A DNA stretch of 10,043 nt from positions 1 to 10,043 of the forward strand of contig SFGS01000073.1 in assembly GCA_004557565.1 (NCBI GenBank), in the 5' to 3' direction. The notes beneath the pieces were generated by a model. It saw only the letters and a list, made by a program, of their open reading frames with translations, searched no databases and was not told the DNA's origin. Source of the stretch: Bacteroidales bacterium. Its GTDB lineage: Bacteria; Bacteroidota; Bacteroidia; Bacteroidales; Muribaculaceae. The translations under genes were made by a program, and so were the position numbers. Of the stretch, positions 1-6,077 are shown one piece after another (the stretch's first letter is position 1; every line of letters begins with the position of its first letter).

Positions 1-106
1 GACGTGAAGTATCACGTCCCTACCGGGTTTGGTTTTTCGCCGAAGGCGAGCGGTTTTTATCCTTTTGGCGATGCCACCGACCTCGTAAGAGGGCGGCGTC
101 AAAAGG
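1..106. other. Structured non-coding block at left edge
   Basis: No convincing gene is seen here, but the sequence is rich in inverted repeats. GACGTGA/TCACGTC (1-7 and 12-18) form a perfect 7-bp stem with loop AGTA. TCGCC/GGCGA (37-41 and 45-49) form a stem with loop GAA. Positions 61-70 pair with 97-106 as a 10-bp stem with one G-U pair when read on the plus strand, and they enclose CCTC-GTAA-GAGG (81-92), a stem capped by a GNRA-type tetraloop. On the minus strand the G-U pair becomes an A-C mismatch, so plus-strand RNA folds slightly better. The block adjoins copy A of the dispersed repeat and may be part of the same larger element, cut by the window edge. A structured RNA is inference. 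Confidence 0.4.
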
Positions 107-152
107 CTGTTTTTTATGTTTTTGTTTCAGTCCCCCAGTATTTCTCCACTGA
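101..152 (-). repeat. Dispersed repeat, copy A
   Basis: Read on the minus strand, this begins with the box TCAGTGGAGAAATACTGGGG (152 to 133). Five bases later comes an A-rich core of 25 nt (127 to 103) that starts AAACAAAAACAT and ends ACAGCCTT. The same core occurs with no mismatch at 9976-10000 on the plus strand, and the upstream box recurs there with 17 of 20 positions identical. Here the box and core are 5 nt apart, against 39 nt in the other copy. The copy sits directly downstream of the tRNA-Arg terminator hairpin, in the tRNA's direction of transcription. No transposase or terminal repeats are visible, so the nature of the element is open. Confidence 0.65.
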
Positions 153-158
153 GCCAAA

Positions 159-191
159 GGCAGCCGATAATCACCATGATTACCGGCTGCC
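159..191 (-). terminator. Terminator-like hairpin after tRNA-Arg
   Basis: GGCAGCCG (159-166) pairs with CGGCTGCC (184-191), and TAATCA (168-173) pairs with TGATTA (177-182). One A-C mismatch lies between the two parts and the loop is 3 nt. This 15-position GC-rich stem starts 5 nt past the 3' end of the tRNA and is followed on the minus strand by TTTGG. It is probably the tRNA transcription terminator, although the T tract is short, as often in Bacteroidota. Confidence 0.6.
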
Positions 192-196
192 CATCG

Positions 197-268
197 TACC
201 CCCGCAGGGAATCGAACCCTGATTTAAGGTTTAGGAAACCTTCGTTCTATCCGTTGAACTACGGAGGC
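197..268 (-). tRNA. tRNA-Arg, anticodon CCT
   Basis: The minus strand folds into a full cloverleaf. The acceptor is GCCTCCG with CGGGGGT (G-U at 1:72 and a U-G at 4:69), the D stem is GTTC/GAAC, the anticodon stem is AAGGT/ACCTT with loop TTCCTAA, and the T stem is CAGGG/CCCTG with loop TTCGATT. The anticodon is CCT, which reads the arginine codon AGG. The discriminator is A at 197. The next bases are CGA, so CCA is not encoded and must be added by the CCA-adding enzyme. The variable loop is short (AAAT). A promoter lies just upstream and a strong hairpin just downstream, so the gene is probably transcribed alone. I see no half-duplicated tRNA end that would mark an integrated element. Confidence 0.93.
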
Positions 269-281
269 ATCGCCTAAATGG

Positions 282-323
282 AAAGATTTGCACTATCCTT
301 TTGCAAAGATAGTGCAAATCTTT
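282..323 (-). terminator. 16-bp perfect inverted repeat after nhaD
   Basis: Positions 282-297 (AAAGATTTGCACTATC) are an exact reverse complement of 308-323, with a 10-nt loop. The hairpin begins 32 nt after the nhaD stop codon. In the nhaD transcript the stem ends in ATCTTT and is followed by CCATTT, so it can act as an intrinsic terminator. The loop-proximal part of the same repeat contains the -7 box of the tRNA promoter, so termination and initiation signals overlap here. Its near-palindromic form also makes it a possible protein-binding site. Confidence 0.6.
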
Positions 324-334
324 GATTCAAGCAA
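304..334 (-). promoter_or_regulatory. Bacteroidota-type promoter for tRNA-Arg
   Basis: On the minus strand TTGC (334-331) is followed after 19 nt by TATCTTTG (311-304), a perfect match to the Bacteroidota -7 consensus TAnnTTTG; the -33 box is partial. Transcription would start near 297, about 30 nt before the tRNA 5' end. The -7 box lies inside the loop and right arm of the 16-bp inverted repeat. Confidence 0.6.
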
Positions 335-355
335 TTCAAGAATTACTTTGATGCT

Positions 356-1684
356 TTATGCAAGAAGTTTAACGATGTAGTTCTGGAGCCAATAAGACAC
401 AATACCAGCCACATAGCCCACAAACACGAGCCAGCTGACATGCTTCAAATACCAGCCGAAGCTGATGCGTTCGAGACCCATCACCACTACGCCAGCGGCA
501 GAACCGATGATGAGGATGCTGCCACCCACACCAGCACAGTAGGCAAGGAGCTGCCAGAACAAGCCATCTACGGCGAAGTCGCGCACGAGGTCGGTGTACA
601 TGCCCATACAGCCAGCCACCAATGGCACATTATCTACAATACTTGAAATCACACCGATAATGCCAGTCACAAGATAGTGGTTGCCACCAGAAATCTCATT
701 GAGCTCAGCGCCTGCCATGTGAAGCACCTTGATTTCTTCCAAACAACTCACTGCCATGAGAATACCGAGGAAGAAGAGGATGGTGGTCATATCAATGCGG
801 CCAAGCACTTTGCTCACGCGGCGATTCATGCTGTCGGGTGCGTGACGCTCTTTGCGATAGAACACTTCGATAACGGTCCAAACCACACCAAGCACCAAAA
901 GAATGCCAGCGAATGGTGGAAGACCAGTAAGGCTGTGGAATACAGGAACGAAGCACAAGCCACCTACGCCAAGGAAGAAAATCACCTTGCGCTCTAAGCT
1001 TGTGAACACATGATCCTCCACGTTAGAGGTGGTGACAGGGGCATCGAGGTGACCCTTGAGCATCCATTGCATGATGAGCGCAGGTATCACCACTGAAATG
1101 AGCGATGGGAGGAATATTTCTTTAATCACGCCACCAGCGGTAATCAAGCCCTTGTTCCAAAGCATGATAGTGGTCACGTCGCCAATTGGCGAGAATGCGC
1201 CACCAGAGTTTGCGGCAATAATCACGAGCGAAGCAAACATTAAACGATCGTGGTGGTCGTCAACGAGTTTGCGAAGCACCATCACCATCACAATACTGGT
1301 GGTCATGTTGTCGAGAATGGCACTGAGGAAGAATGTCATTAATGCGATGCGCCACAGCAGTTTACGCTTGTTGGTGGTTCGCAAAATGTCGCGAACGAAA
1401 TTAAATCCGCCGTTTTGATCAACGACCTCTACGATAGTCATTGCACCCATCAAGAAGAACAGCGTGGTGGCAGTGCTGCCAAGATGCTTTTCAAGCACGC
1501 CATTCACCATATCGGGAGTGAAATTGGGGAGATAACTTCCGGGGTCAAACATAAAGAGTGTCCAAGTGGCCACAAACATCAGCAACGCAACAGCCGCCTT
1601 GTTCACGCGAGTGAAACTCTCAAGCGCTATGAATGCGTAGCCTATCACAAACACCACAACAATAGCAATAGTCAGTGTAGTCAT
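356..1684 (-). CDS. nhaD: NhaD-type Na+/H+ antiporter
   Basis: A 442-aa inner-membrane protein of the NhaD family (ion transporter superfamily with ArsB). Family members exchange cytoplasmic Na+ or Li+ for external H+ and support pH and salt homeostasis. About a dozen hydrophobic stretches span the whole length. Family signatures are clear: SAILDNMTTSIVM (121-133), NSGGAFSPIGDVTTIMLW (159-176) with the conserved Ser-Pro-Gly-Asp core, and SSIVDNVPLVAGCMGMY (347-363), which mirrors the first Asp-Asn motif as expected for an inverted-repeat transporter fold. These Asp residues are the likely ion-binding sites. Length is normal for the family. The start ATG at 1684 opens directly into the first membrane helix. 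It has its own promoter 80 nt upstream and is separated from the TPM cluster by a hairpin, so it is probably monocistronic. Confidence 0.93.
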   Translation of the reverse strand: MTTLTIAIVVVFVIGYAFIALESFTRVNKAAVALLMFVATWTLFMFDPGSYLPNFTPDMVNGVLEKHLGSTATTLFFLMGAMTIVEVVDQNGGFNFVRDILRTTNKRKLLWRIALMTFFLSAILDNMTTSIVMVMVLRKLVDDHHDRLMFASLVIIAANSGGAFSPIGDVTTIMLWNKGLITAGGVIKEIFLPSLISVVIPALIMQWMLKGHLDAPVTTSNVEDHVFTSLERKVIFFLGVGGLCFVPVFHSLTGLPPFAGILLVLGVVWTVIEVFYRKERHAPDSMNRRVSKVLGRIDMTTILFFLGILMAVSCLEEIKVLHMAGAELNEISGGNHYLVTGIIGVISSIVDNVPLVAGCMGMYTDLVRDFAVDGLFWQLLAYCAGVGGSILIIGSAAGVVVMGLERISFGWYLKHVSWLVFVGYVAGIVSYWLQNYIVKLLA

Positions 1685-1764
1685 GAATGAAGAAAATTAA
1701 TTAATTAGTAAATCCAAAAAATAATAACACCTAATTTCAGGATATTCATCTCTAAAATCAGCGA

Positions 1765-1795
1765 CAAAGATAAATCTTTTTCGCAATTCTGACAA
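1765..1795 (-). promoter_or_regulatory. Bacteroidota-type promoter for nhaD
   Basis: On the minus strand TTGT (1795-1792) and TATCTTTG (1772-1765) are 19 nt apart. The -7 box is perfect. The start would lie near 1758, giving nhaD a leader of about 75 nt that is A/T-rich close to the ATG and has no Shine-Dalgarno box. Confidence 0.65.
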
Positions 1796-1897
1796 TTATA
1801 TCAATTGAAAAATGTAAAAATTTGTATAAAGGGCTTCAAATCCTCTCACACCACCCCCACACCCCCATTTCCCCACCCCAAAAAGCACATCTTATTA

Positions 1898-1921
1898 CGC
1901 TATAGTGTAATCACTATAGTG
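1898..1921 (-). terminator. Hairpin at the end of the lemA-TPM cluster
   Basis: CTATAGTG (1900-1907) and CACTATAG (1912-1919) are perfect complements around a TAAT loop, and the stem extends by a G-T and a C-G pair. It starts about 6 nt after the stop codon of TPM-6. There is no immediate T tract; GCTTTTT comes about 20 nt later on the minus strand. It is probably a weak terminator or 3'-end stabilising hairpin. A C-rich, nearly G-free tract (about 1850-1880, plus strand) follows. Confidence 0.45.
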
Positions 1922-1926
1922 GGGAT

Positions 1927-2550
1927 TTACTGTTTTTTGGATTTGGGGTAGAGGGCGGCGATGAGGATGAGGAGGGTGCCTGCCACGAGGTAGGCTTGCC
2001 AGCCTTTGCCGGCGCGCGCTTTGCGATAGTCGGCATCGGTGTAGGTGCCGGCGATTACGCCTTGAATATAGGGGAGCATGTTGCAGATGCCATGGTAATA
2101 GGATTCACCGTTGTCGCATACGGGTTTTTCCAGCCTGTCGATACTCAAATGTTTGCAAAACACACGCGAAAACTGGTCGTGAAGCTGGTCGCTCACAGCC
2201 ATCACCACGGTAGGGAACTCGTCTGCTTTGGTTTTTGCGATGAGTATGAGCACGGATTTCTGATGGTTTAGATTCCAGTTATTCAAGACTTGCGCGGCAT
2301 AAGCCTCGGCATGTAGCCTTGTGAGGGAGGTATCTGCCACCGCCACCAGAATTTTGGCATTAGTGGCAGAGTAATAGCGCATCAAGCTGTCGTTGAGCAG
2401 CTTTGCCGTGTCGGTAGGCATCACACCCACCATATCCACCACGCACTGGTCGGTGCGTAGTGGGGGCAATGAACTGGCGTGCGCGAAGTTTGCCACAGCA
2501 ATCACTCCGCACAGCACCATAGCCGTCAATATGCGATGTAGTTGCTTCAT
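1927..2550 (-). CDS. TPM-6: degenerate membrane-anchored TPM-like protein
   Basis: A 207-aa protein. The reading frame is open further upstream, but that part overlaps the Gly-rich 3' end of TPM-5 in another frame. The ATG at 2550 gives a good signal peptide (about 1-25, cleavage likely after AHA), so I use it. The mature part resembles the TPM fold (Asp-Ser-Leu helix near 54, hydrophobic strands LVAVAD near 68 and LILIAKTK near 101). Key family signatures have changed: the DNG motif of the paralogs is QKS (97-99), and the GRGLEGAL loop is replaced by SDQLHDQF. Four Cys follow the signal peptide (36, 132, 145, 156). A membrane helix (about 184-201) ends in a short basic tail, without the Gly-rich Trp-terminated tail of its neighbours. 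It is the last gene of the cluster, 11 nt after TPM-5. It may have a structural or regulatory role; the function is unknown. Confidence 0.72.
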   Translation of the reverse strand: MKQLHRILTAMVLCGVIAVANFAHASSLPPLRTDQCVVDMVGVMPTDTAKLLNDSLMRYYSATNAKILVAVADTSLTRLHAEAYAAQVLNNWNLNHQKSVLILIAKTKADEFPTVVMAVSDQLHDQFSRVFCKHLSIDRLEKPVCDNGESYYHGICNMLPYIQGVIAGTYTDADYRKARAGKGWQAYLVAGTLLILIAALYPKSKKQ

Positions 2551-2561
2551 ATACGCCACCG

Positions 2562-3299
2562 TCACCAAGAGCCTCCGGCTCCGCCGCCACCAAATGAGCC
2601 GCCACCAAAGCCGCCAAATCCACCCGATGAACCTGAAGAACCCGAAGTAAACGAGCCTCCACCAAACGGCAGGAAAACTCTGAAGCCAATGAACACCAAT
2701 AGAATGGCAATCACGCAAATCCAGTCGAAGAGCGACAAATCCTCATCGCTTTGGTAGGTTTCGTAATCGTATTCGCCACGGCACACGGGCATAATCACCT
2801 TTAGCGCCGCCCAAGTGGCAGCGGTGTAGTTGTTGCCCTCTTTGAGGATAGGTATCATCTTGTCTTCTACAATCCTATTGCAGAACACATCGAGGAGCGC
2901 ACCTTCCAGTCCGCGCCCTGTGGCGATAAACACCTGTCCTTTCGAGAATCTGGTTTTGGGTTTGATGAGAATGACGATGCCATTGTCAATTTTCTTCTGC
3001 CCCACGCCCCAGCGGTCGCCAATCTCGGTGGCATACTCGTTGGGCGTGTAGCCACCCAGGTCGTTGGTGGTGACAATCACCACTTGATTGGAGGTTTGTT
3101 TGGAGAATGCCACCAAACTATCTTCGAGTTGGGCTGCGGCGGCCTCGCTAAACACGCCAGCCATATCGTTGACCAACCGTGGTGGATAGGGGCGTTCGGG
3201 AATGCCGTCGGCGGCTTGCGCTACCGATGCCACCCACGACATCAGCAACACAGCCACCACGCACGATGTTCTTCTTATCAGAGTAAGTGTCTTTTTCAT
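2562..3299 (-). CDS. TPM-5: membrane-anchored TPM domain protein
   Basis: A 245-aa protein of the TPM_phosphatase (YgcG-like) family. A signal peptide (1-29, AQA-A) leads to a TPM domain (about 40-175) with VNDMAGVF (43-50), GDRWGVGQ (94-101), DNG (105-107), KPKT (113-116) and GRGLEGAL (128-135). One membrane helix (about 191-210) is followed by a Gly/Ser tail ending FGGGSFGGGGAGGSW. With the signal peptide cleaved, the TPM domain is periplasmic and the tail cytoplasmic. Cys140 and Cys173 are shared with TPM-2 and TPM-3 in position. The ATG overlaps the stop of TPM-4 (ATGA), which suggests translational coupling. It is very close to TPM-3: the segment ending in VIMPVCRGEY is almost identical, even at DNA level. 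The biochemical role of such proteins in bacteria is not settled. Confidence 0.88.
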   Translation of the reverse strand: MKKTLTLIRRTSCVVAVLLMSWVASVAQAADGIPERPYPPRLVNDMAGVFSEAAAAQLEDSLVAFSKQTSNQVVIVTTNDLGGYTPNEYATEIGDRWGVGQKKIDNGIVILIKPKTRFSKGQVFIATGRGLEGALLDVFCNRIVEDKMIPILKEGNNYTAATWAALKVIMPVCRGEYDYETYQSDEDLSLFDWICVIAILLVFIGFRVFLPFGGGSFTSGSSGSSGGFGGFGGGSFGGGGAGGSW

Positions 3300-3898
3300 T
3301 GTTGCATCATTGATATAGTCCTGACCAAATCAGCCACGGCAGCAGAAACGGCACCGTAGTAGTCTTCGGTTCTGAGTTTTGGAAGCATGATGTCGGAAAC
3401 GATGCCTTGGCAGCACACATCGGTGAGCATAGGCTCCAAACCCTTGCCCACGGCTATCGCCACCTTGCCGACCGAATGTGCGGTTTTGGGCTGAACCAGT
3501 ATCACCACGCCATTGTCTTTTTCTTTACCCACGCCCCAGCGTTTGCCAATCTCGGCGGCAATCTGCTGTGGGTCGGCATCGGCAATATCGGAGATGGTGA
3601 CCACCACAATTTGCGCAGGTGTTTGTGCGCCATACATACGCAGGTCGTCTTCCAACCCACGAACGCTGTCGCCAAGCACACCGGCAAAGTCGCTGACCGC
3701 CATGGTGGCTTGCTCTGGAATCACTAATTTCCCATCGGCACCCACGTAAGCCACGCTGTCGGTTTGCTCCATAGTGCCTTCTGCGGCATCGGTGCTGCCG
3801 CTCGACGATTCGGTGTTTTTACACATGGTGAACAGCAATGTGGCTGCCACCAGTGAAAACACCGAAATCAATATTCTCATTCTATTTTTCATATTCAT
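3296..3898 (-). CDS. TPM-4: probable TPM-domain lipoprotein
   Basis: A 200-aa protein. The N-terminus has a basic start, a hydrophobic stretch (about 9-25) and Cys26 followed by KNTESSSG, then a Ser/Thr/Asp/Glu-rich linker to about 60. This reads as a lipoprotein signal, but the lipobox (FTM-C) is not canonical because Met sits at -1. The TPM domain (about 65-190) has VSDFAGVL (68-75), GKRWGVG (118-124), DNG (128-130), QPKT (136-139) and GKGLEPML (151-158). It has neither the second membrane helix nor the Gly-rich tail of its neighbours, and only one side of the shared Cys pair, as a Cys162-Cys163 doublet. The start ATG at 3898 lies 3 nt after the TPM-3 stop; a second in-frame ATG at 3892 is possible. 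The stop overlaps the TPM-5 start by 4 nt. Lipidation would place it on a membrane surface beside the helix-anchored paralogs. Confidence 0.83.
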   Translation of the reverse strand: MNMKNRMRILISVFSLVAATLLFTMCKNTESSSGSTDAAEGTMEQTDSVAYVGADGKLVIPEQATMAVSDFAGVLGDSVRGLEDDLRMYGAQTPAQIVVVTISDIADADPQQIAAEIGKRWGVGKEKDNGVVILVQPKTAHSVGKVAIAVGKGLEPMLTDVCCQGIVSDIMLPKLRTEDYYGAVSAAVADLVRTISMMQQ

Positions 3899-3901
3899 GT
3901 T

Positions 3902-5116
3902 TTACCAAGAGCCTCCAGCACCACCACCGCCGAATGAGCCACCGCCCCAGTCGCTGCTGTCGCTGCTGCTATAACTGTCGGAGCCGCTGCTATAACTGTC
4001 GGAGTCGCTGCCGGAGTCGCTGTCGCGACTTGAATTGAGACCCCACTTATCGGAGAAGTAGTCGTTCAACAGCAGCTTGTCAACAACAAAGAACAGGATA
4101 AGTCCGCCTGTGAAGATAATCAACGCCCAACCCCAGAAATCAAGGCCTTCCTCTTTTTCCTCTCCGTTGGCGTAATGCTTTTTCTGATAGTTGTCGTAGG
4201 TGTACTCGCCACGGCACACGGGCATAATCACCTTCAGCGCAGCCCAAGTGGCAGCGGCATAGTTGTTGCCTGCTTTGAGATGCGGAATCATCTCGTGCTG
4301 AATCACCCTATTGCAGAACGCGTCGGGGAGCGCGCCTTCCAATCCTCGGCCTGGAGCAATATACACTTCGCCCTTCGAGTCCTTGGTTTTGGGTTTGAAC
4401 AAAATCACCACGCCATTGTCGAGTTTCTTCTGCCCTACGCCCCATGTGTCGCCAATCTTGGTAGCAAACTCATTCGGGGTGAGGCCTTCAAGGTCGAGCA
4501 CGGTGAGAATGGTGATTTGGTTGGAAGTGGTGCGAGAAAACTTGGCAAGCGAGTCTTCCAACTGGCGAACCGTGGAATCGGCAATGATGCAAGCATAGTC
4601 GTTGACATATTGCTTCGATGGCGACAGAGCCAGCACGCTGCCTATGAATGGCTTGCGGCTTGTGATTGCTGTGCTCGCCTCATCGTCATCGGCAGCAGCG
4701 GTGGTTTGCTCCACTTTCGCTGTTGACGATTCGGGTGCGGTTGGTTTGTTCGACTCGTCTTCACCAAACACCACGCCTATCACGCCCAAGAACAGGAACA
4801 CGATAAACGACCACATGCAGCCTTTAGCCATGTAGCCTTTTTTCTTCTTTTTAGGCTTGTCGGTCACCGATTTGGTGCGTTTTTTCTTCGAAGAAGTAGT
4901 CATTTCCTCGGCTTCCTCCACTACTGGCTGTGCCTCGGCTTTCGCTGATGCTGGCACAGGAGGGGGAGCGGGCGCACTTTTCGGCGCTCCAGCGAATGGC
5001 GGAGGTGTGGGTTTTGCGCCACCATCAAATGCAGGAGGCGTAGGTTTTTCACCGCCAAAAGAGGGAGGCACAGGAGCCCCACTCTTTCGATTGTTATCTT
5101 TGTCGTTCATGTTCAT
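3902..5116 (-). CDS. TPM-3: TPM protein with cytoplasmic Pro-rich arm and two membrane helices
   Basis: A 404-aa protein with unusual architecture. Residues 1-70 are Pro-rich and repeat the pattern P-P-x-F-x-G (PPSFGG at 17, PPAFDGG at 27, PPPFAG at 38). A strongly basic stretch follows (77-94), then a membrane helix without a cleavage site (about 99-118), an acidic Ser/Thr linker (119-160), the TPM domain (about 165-305) with DNG (233-235), KPKT (241-244) and GRGLEGAL (256-263), a second helix (about 329-347), an Asp/Ser repeat (363-389) and the tail GGGSFGGGGAGGSW. The positive-inside rule puts both ends in the cytoplasm and the TPM domain outside. Cys268 and Cys301 match those of TPM-5. 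It is the longest member; typical YgcG-like proteins lack the N-terminal arm. The ATG at 5116 is 12 nt after the TPM-2 stop. The Pro-rich arm may bind a partner, but none can be named. Confidence 0.87.
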   Translation of the reverse strand: MNMNDKDNNRKSGAPVPPSFGGEKPTPPAFDGGAKPTPPPFAGAPKSAPAPPPVPASAKAEAQPVVEEAEEMTTSSKKKRTKSVTDKPKKKKKGYMAKGCMWSFIVFLFLGVIGVVFGEDESNKPTAPESSTAKVEQTTAAADDDEASTAITSRKPFIGSVLALSPSKQYVNDYACIIADSTVRQLEDSLAKFSRTTSNQITILTVLDLEGLTPNEFATKIGDTWGVGQKKLDNGVVILFKPKTKDSKGEVYIAPGRGLEGALPDAFCNRVIQHEMIPHLKAGNNYAAATWAALKVIMPVCRGEYTYDNYQKKHYANGEEKEEGLDFWGWALIIFTGGLILFFVVDKLLLNDYFSDKWGLNSSRDSDSGSDSDSYSSGSDSYSSSDSSDWGGGSFGGGGAGGSW

Positions 5117-5128
5117 TACATTATAATA

Positions 5129-6007
5129 TTACCAATCGCTACTTGCGCCACCGCCGTCAAACGAGCCTCCGCCAAACTTTTGAGCATTTCGGCGTTTGCG
5201 TTCTTCTTCCTCTTGGCGCTTTTCGCGTACACTTTTCGCCGTAGTCGCACCAGCGGCTGCCGCAGCGGCTGCTTCAGCCTCGCGCTTTTTGCGTTCGGCT
5301 TCAAGTTCTTTTTTGCGCTTCTCGGCAGCAGCCAAGCGTGCGGCGCGCTCTTCTGGGGTTTCGTTGGCTTCGATAAGTGCCTGTTTTTGCTTCGCGCGCT
5401 TGTTGGCATACGCCACACCGCCCACTACAGCGGCAATGATGCCCACAAACCAAATCCAACCACCGCCTCCGCCCGACGATTTTTTCGTGGCTTCGTCGCC
5501 CGAAATCTCGCCTGCGCAAATCGGCATCACAGCCTTTAGCACTGCCCATACGGCTACGTCGTAATCGCCTTTTTTAAGTGCTGGAATAGCCTTGCCATCA
5601 ACGATTCGCTTGCAAGTGACATCGGGTAAAGCACCGCCCAGTCCACGACCGGGACAAAGGGCGAACTGACCTTTCGAGTCTCTGGTCTTGGGCTTGATGA
5701 GGATAATCAAACCGTTGTCGAGTTTCGCCTGACCTATGCCCCAGCGGTCGCCGAGTTCGGCGGCATACATCTTGGGCTCATAGTCGCCAAGGTCTTTTAC
5801 GGTAATCACCATAATCTGGTTGGTGGTGCGCTTTGAGAATGCACGGAGCGAGTCGTCAATCACTTTCGACTGGCGCAGCACACCGGCAAAGTCGTTGACG
5901 AAAATCGCAGTATCGGGGCGTGCTGGAAAATCGGCGTCAGCCGCAAAGCTGGTCGCCGACATCATCACAGCCAAAGCCGCGAGTATTAGGAGTTTTACTT
6001 TTTTCAT
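5129..6007 (-). CDS. TPM-2: membrane-anchored TPM protein with charged helical tail
   Basis: A 292-aa protein. The frame is open up to 6094, but the ATG at 6007 starts a typical signal peptide (MKKVKLLIL..., cleavage near residue 22), while the extra upstream part has no signal character and would overlap TPM-1. The TPM domain (about 28-165) carries VNDFAGVL (37-44), GDRWGIGQ (86-93), DNG (97-99), KPKT (105-108) and GRGLGGAL (120-127). A Gly run leads to one membrane helix (about 183-200). Next comes a Lys/Glu/Arg/Ala-rich stretch (203-275) that should form a long charged helix or coiled coil in the cytoplasm, then the tail FGGGSFDGGGASSDW. Cys132 and Cys164 match the Cys pair of TPM-3 and TPM-5. 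It lies 61 nt after TPM-1, the widest gap in the cluster. The coiled-coil tail looks suited to bind a cytoplasmic partner. Confidence 0.87.
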   Translation of the reverse strand: MKKVKLLILAALAVMMSATSFAADADFPARPDTAIFVNDFAGVLRQSKVIDDSLRAFSKRTTNQIMVITVKDLGDYEPKMYAAELGDRWGIGQAKLDNGLIILIKPKTRDSKGQFALCPGRGLGGALPDVTCKRIVDGKAIPALKKGDYDVAVWAVLKAVMPICAGEISGDEATKKSSGGGGGWIWFVGIIAAVVGGVAYANKRAKQKQALIEANETPEERAARLAAAEKRKKELEAERKKREAEAAAAAAAGATTAKSVREKRQEEEERKRRNAQKFGGGSFDGGGASSDW

Positions 6008-6059
6008 TGAGAGATTAGTTTTTAACCCAAAATCGGTCATTAGTCGAACTTGACGCGTG

Positions 6060-6077
6060 GACGAATGTTTATTCGTC
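6060..6077 (-). other. Small hairpin across the TPM-1 stop codon
   Basis: GACGAAT (6060-6066) and ATTCGTC (6071-6077) form a perfect 7-bp stem with a 4-nt loop. The TPM-1 stop codon (6069-6071) lies in the loop and first stem base. The hairpin sits in the longest gap of the cluster, so it may protect or process the mRNA, or lower read-through into TPM-2 and later genes. A chance palindrome at a stop codon cannot be excluded. Confidence 0.35.

Noticed and set aside
4..222. 72-codon plus-strand reading frame at the left edge
   Set aside because: It runs antisense through the terminator hairpin and into the tRNA (its end, PPQGIEP, is antisense tRNA), overlaps repeat copy A and shows no protein family features.
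197..268. tRNA-Arg as an integration site of a mobile element
   Set aside because: No integrase gene and no duplicated tRNA 3' end elsewhere in the window; the neighbouring repeat has no clear link to site-specific integration.
2551..2718. N-terminal extension of TPM-6
   Set aside because: Trp/Arg-rich sequence from the complementary frame of the TPM-5 Gly-rich end; the ATG at 2550 gives a proper signal peptide.
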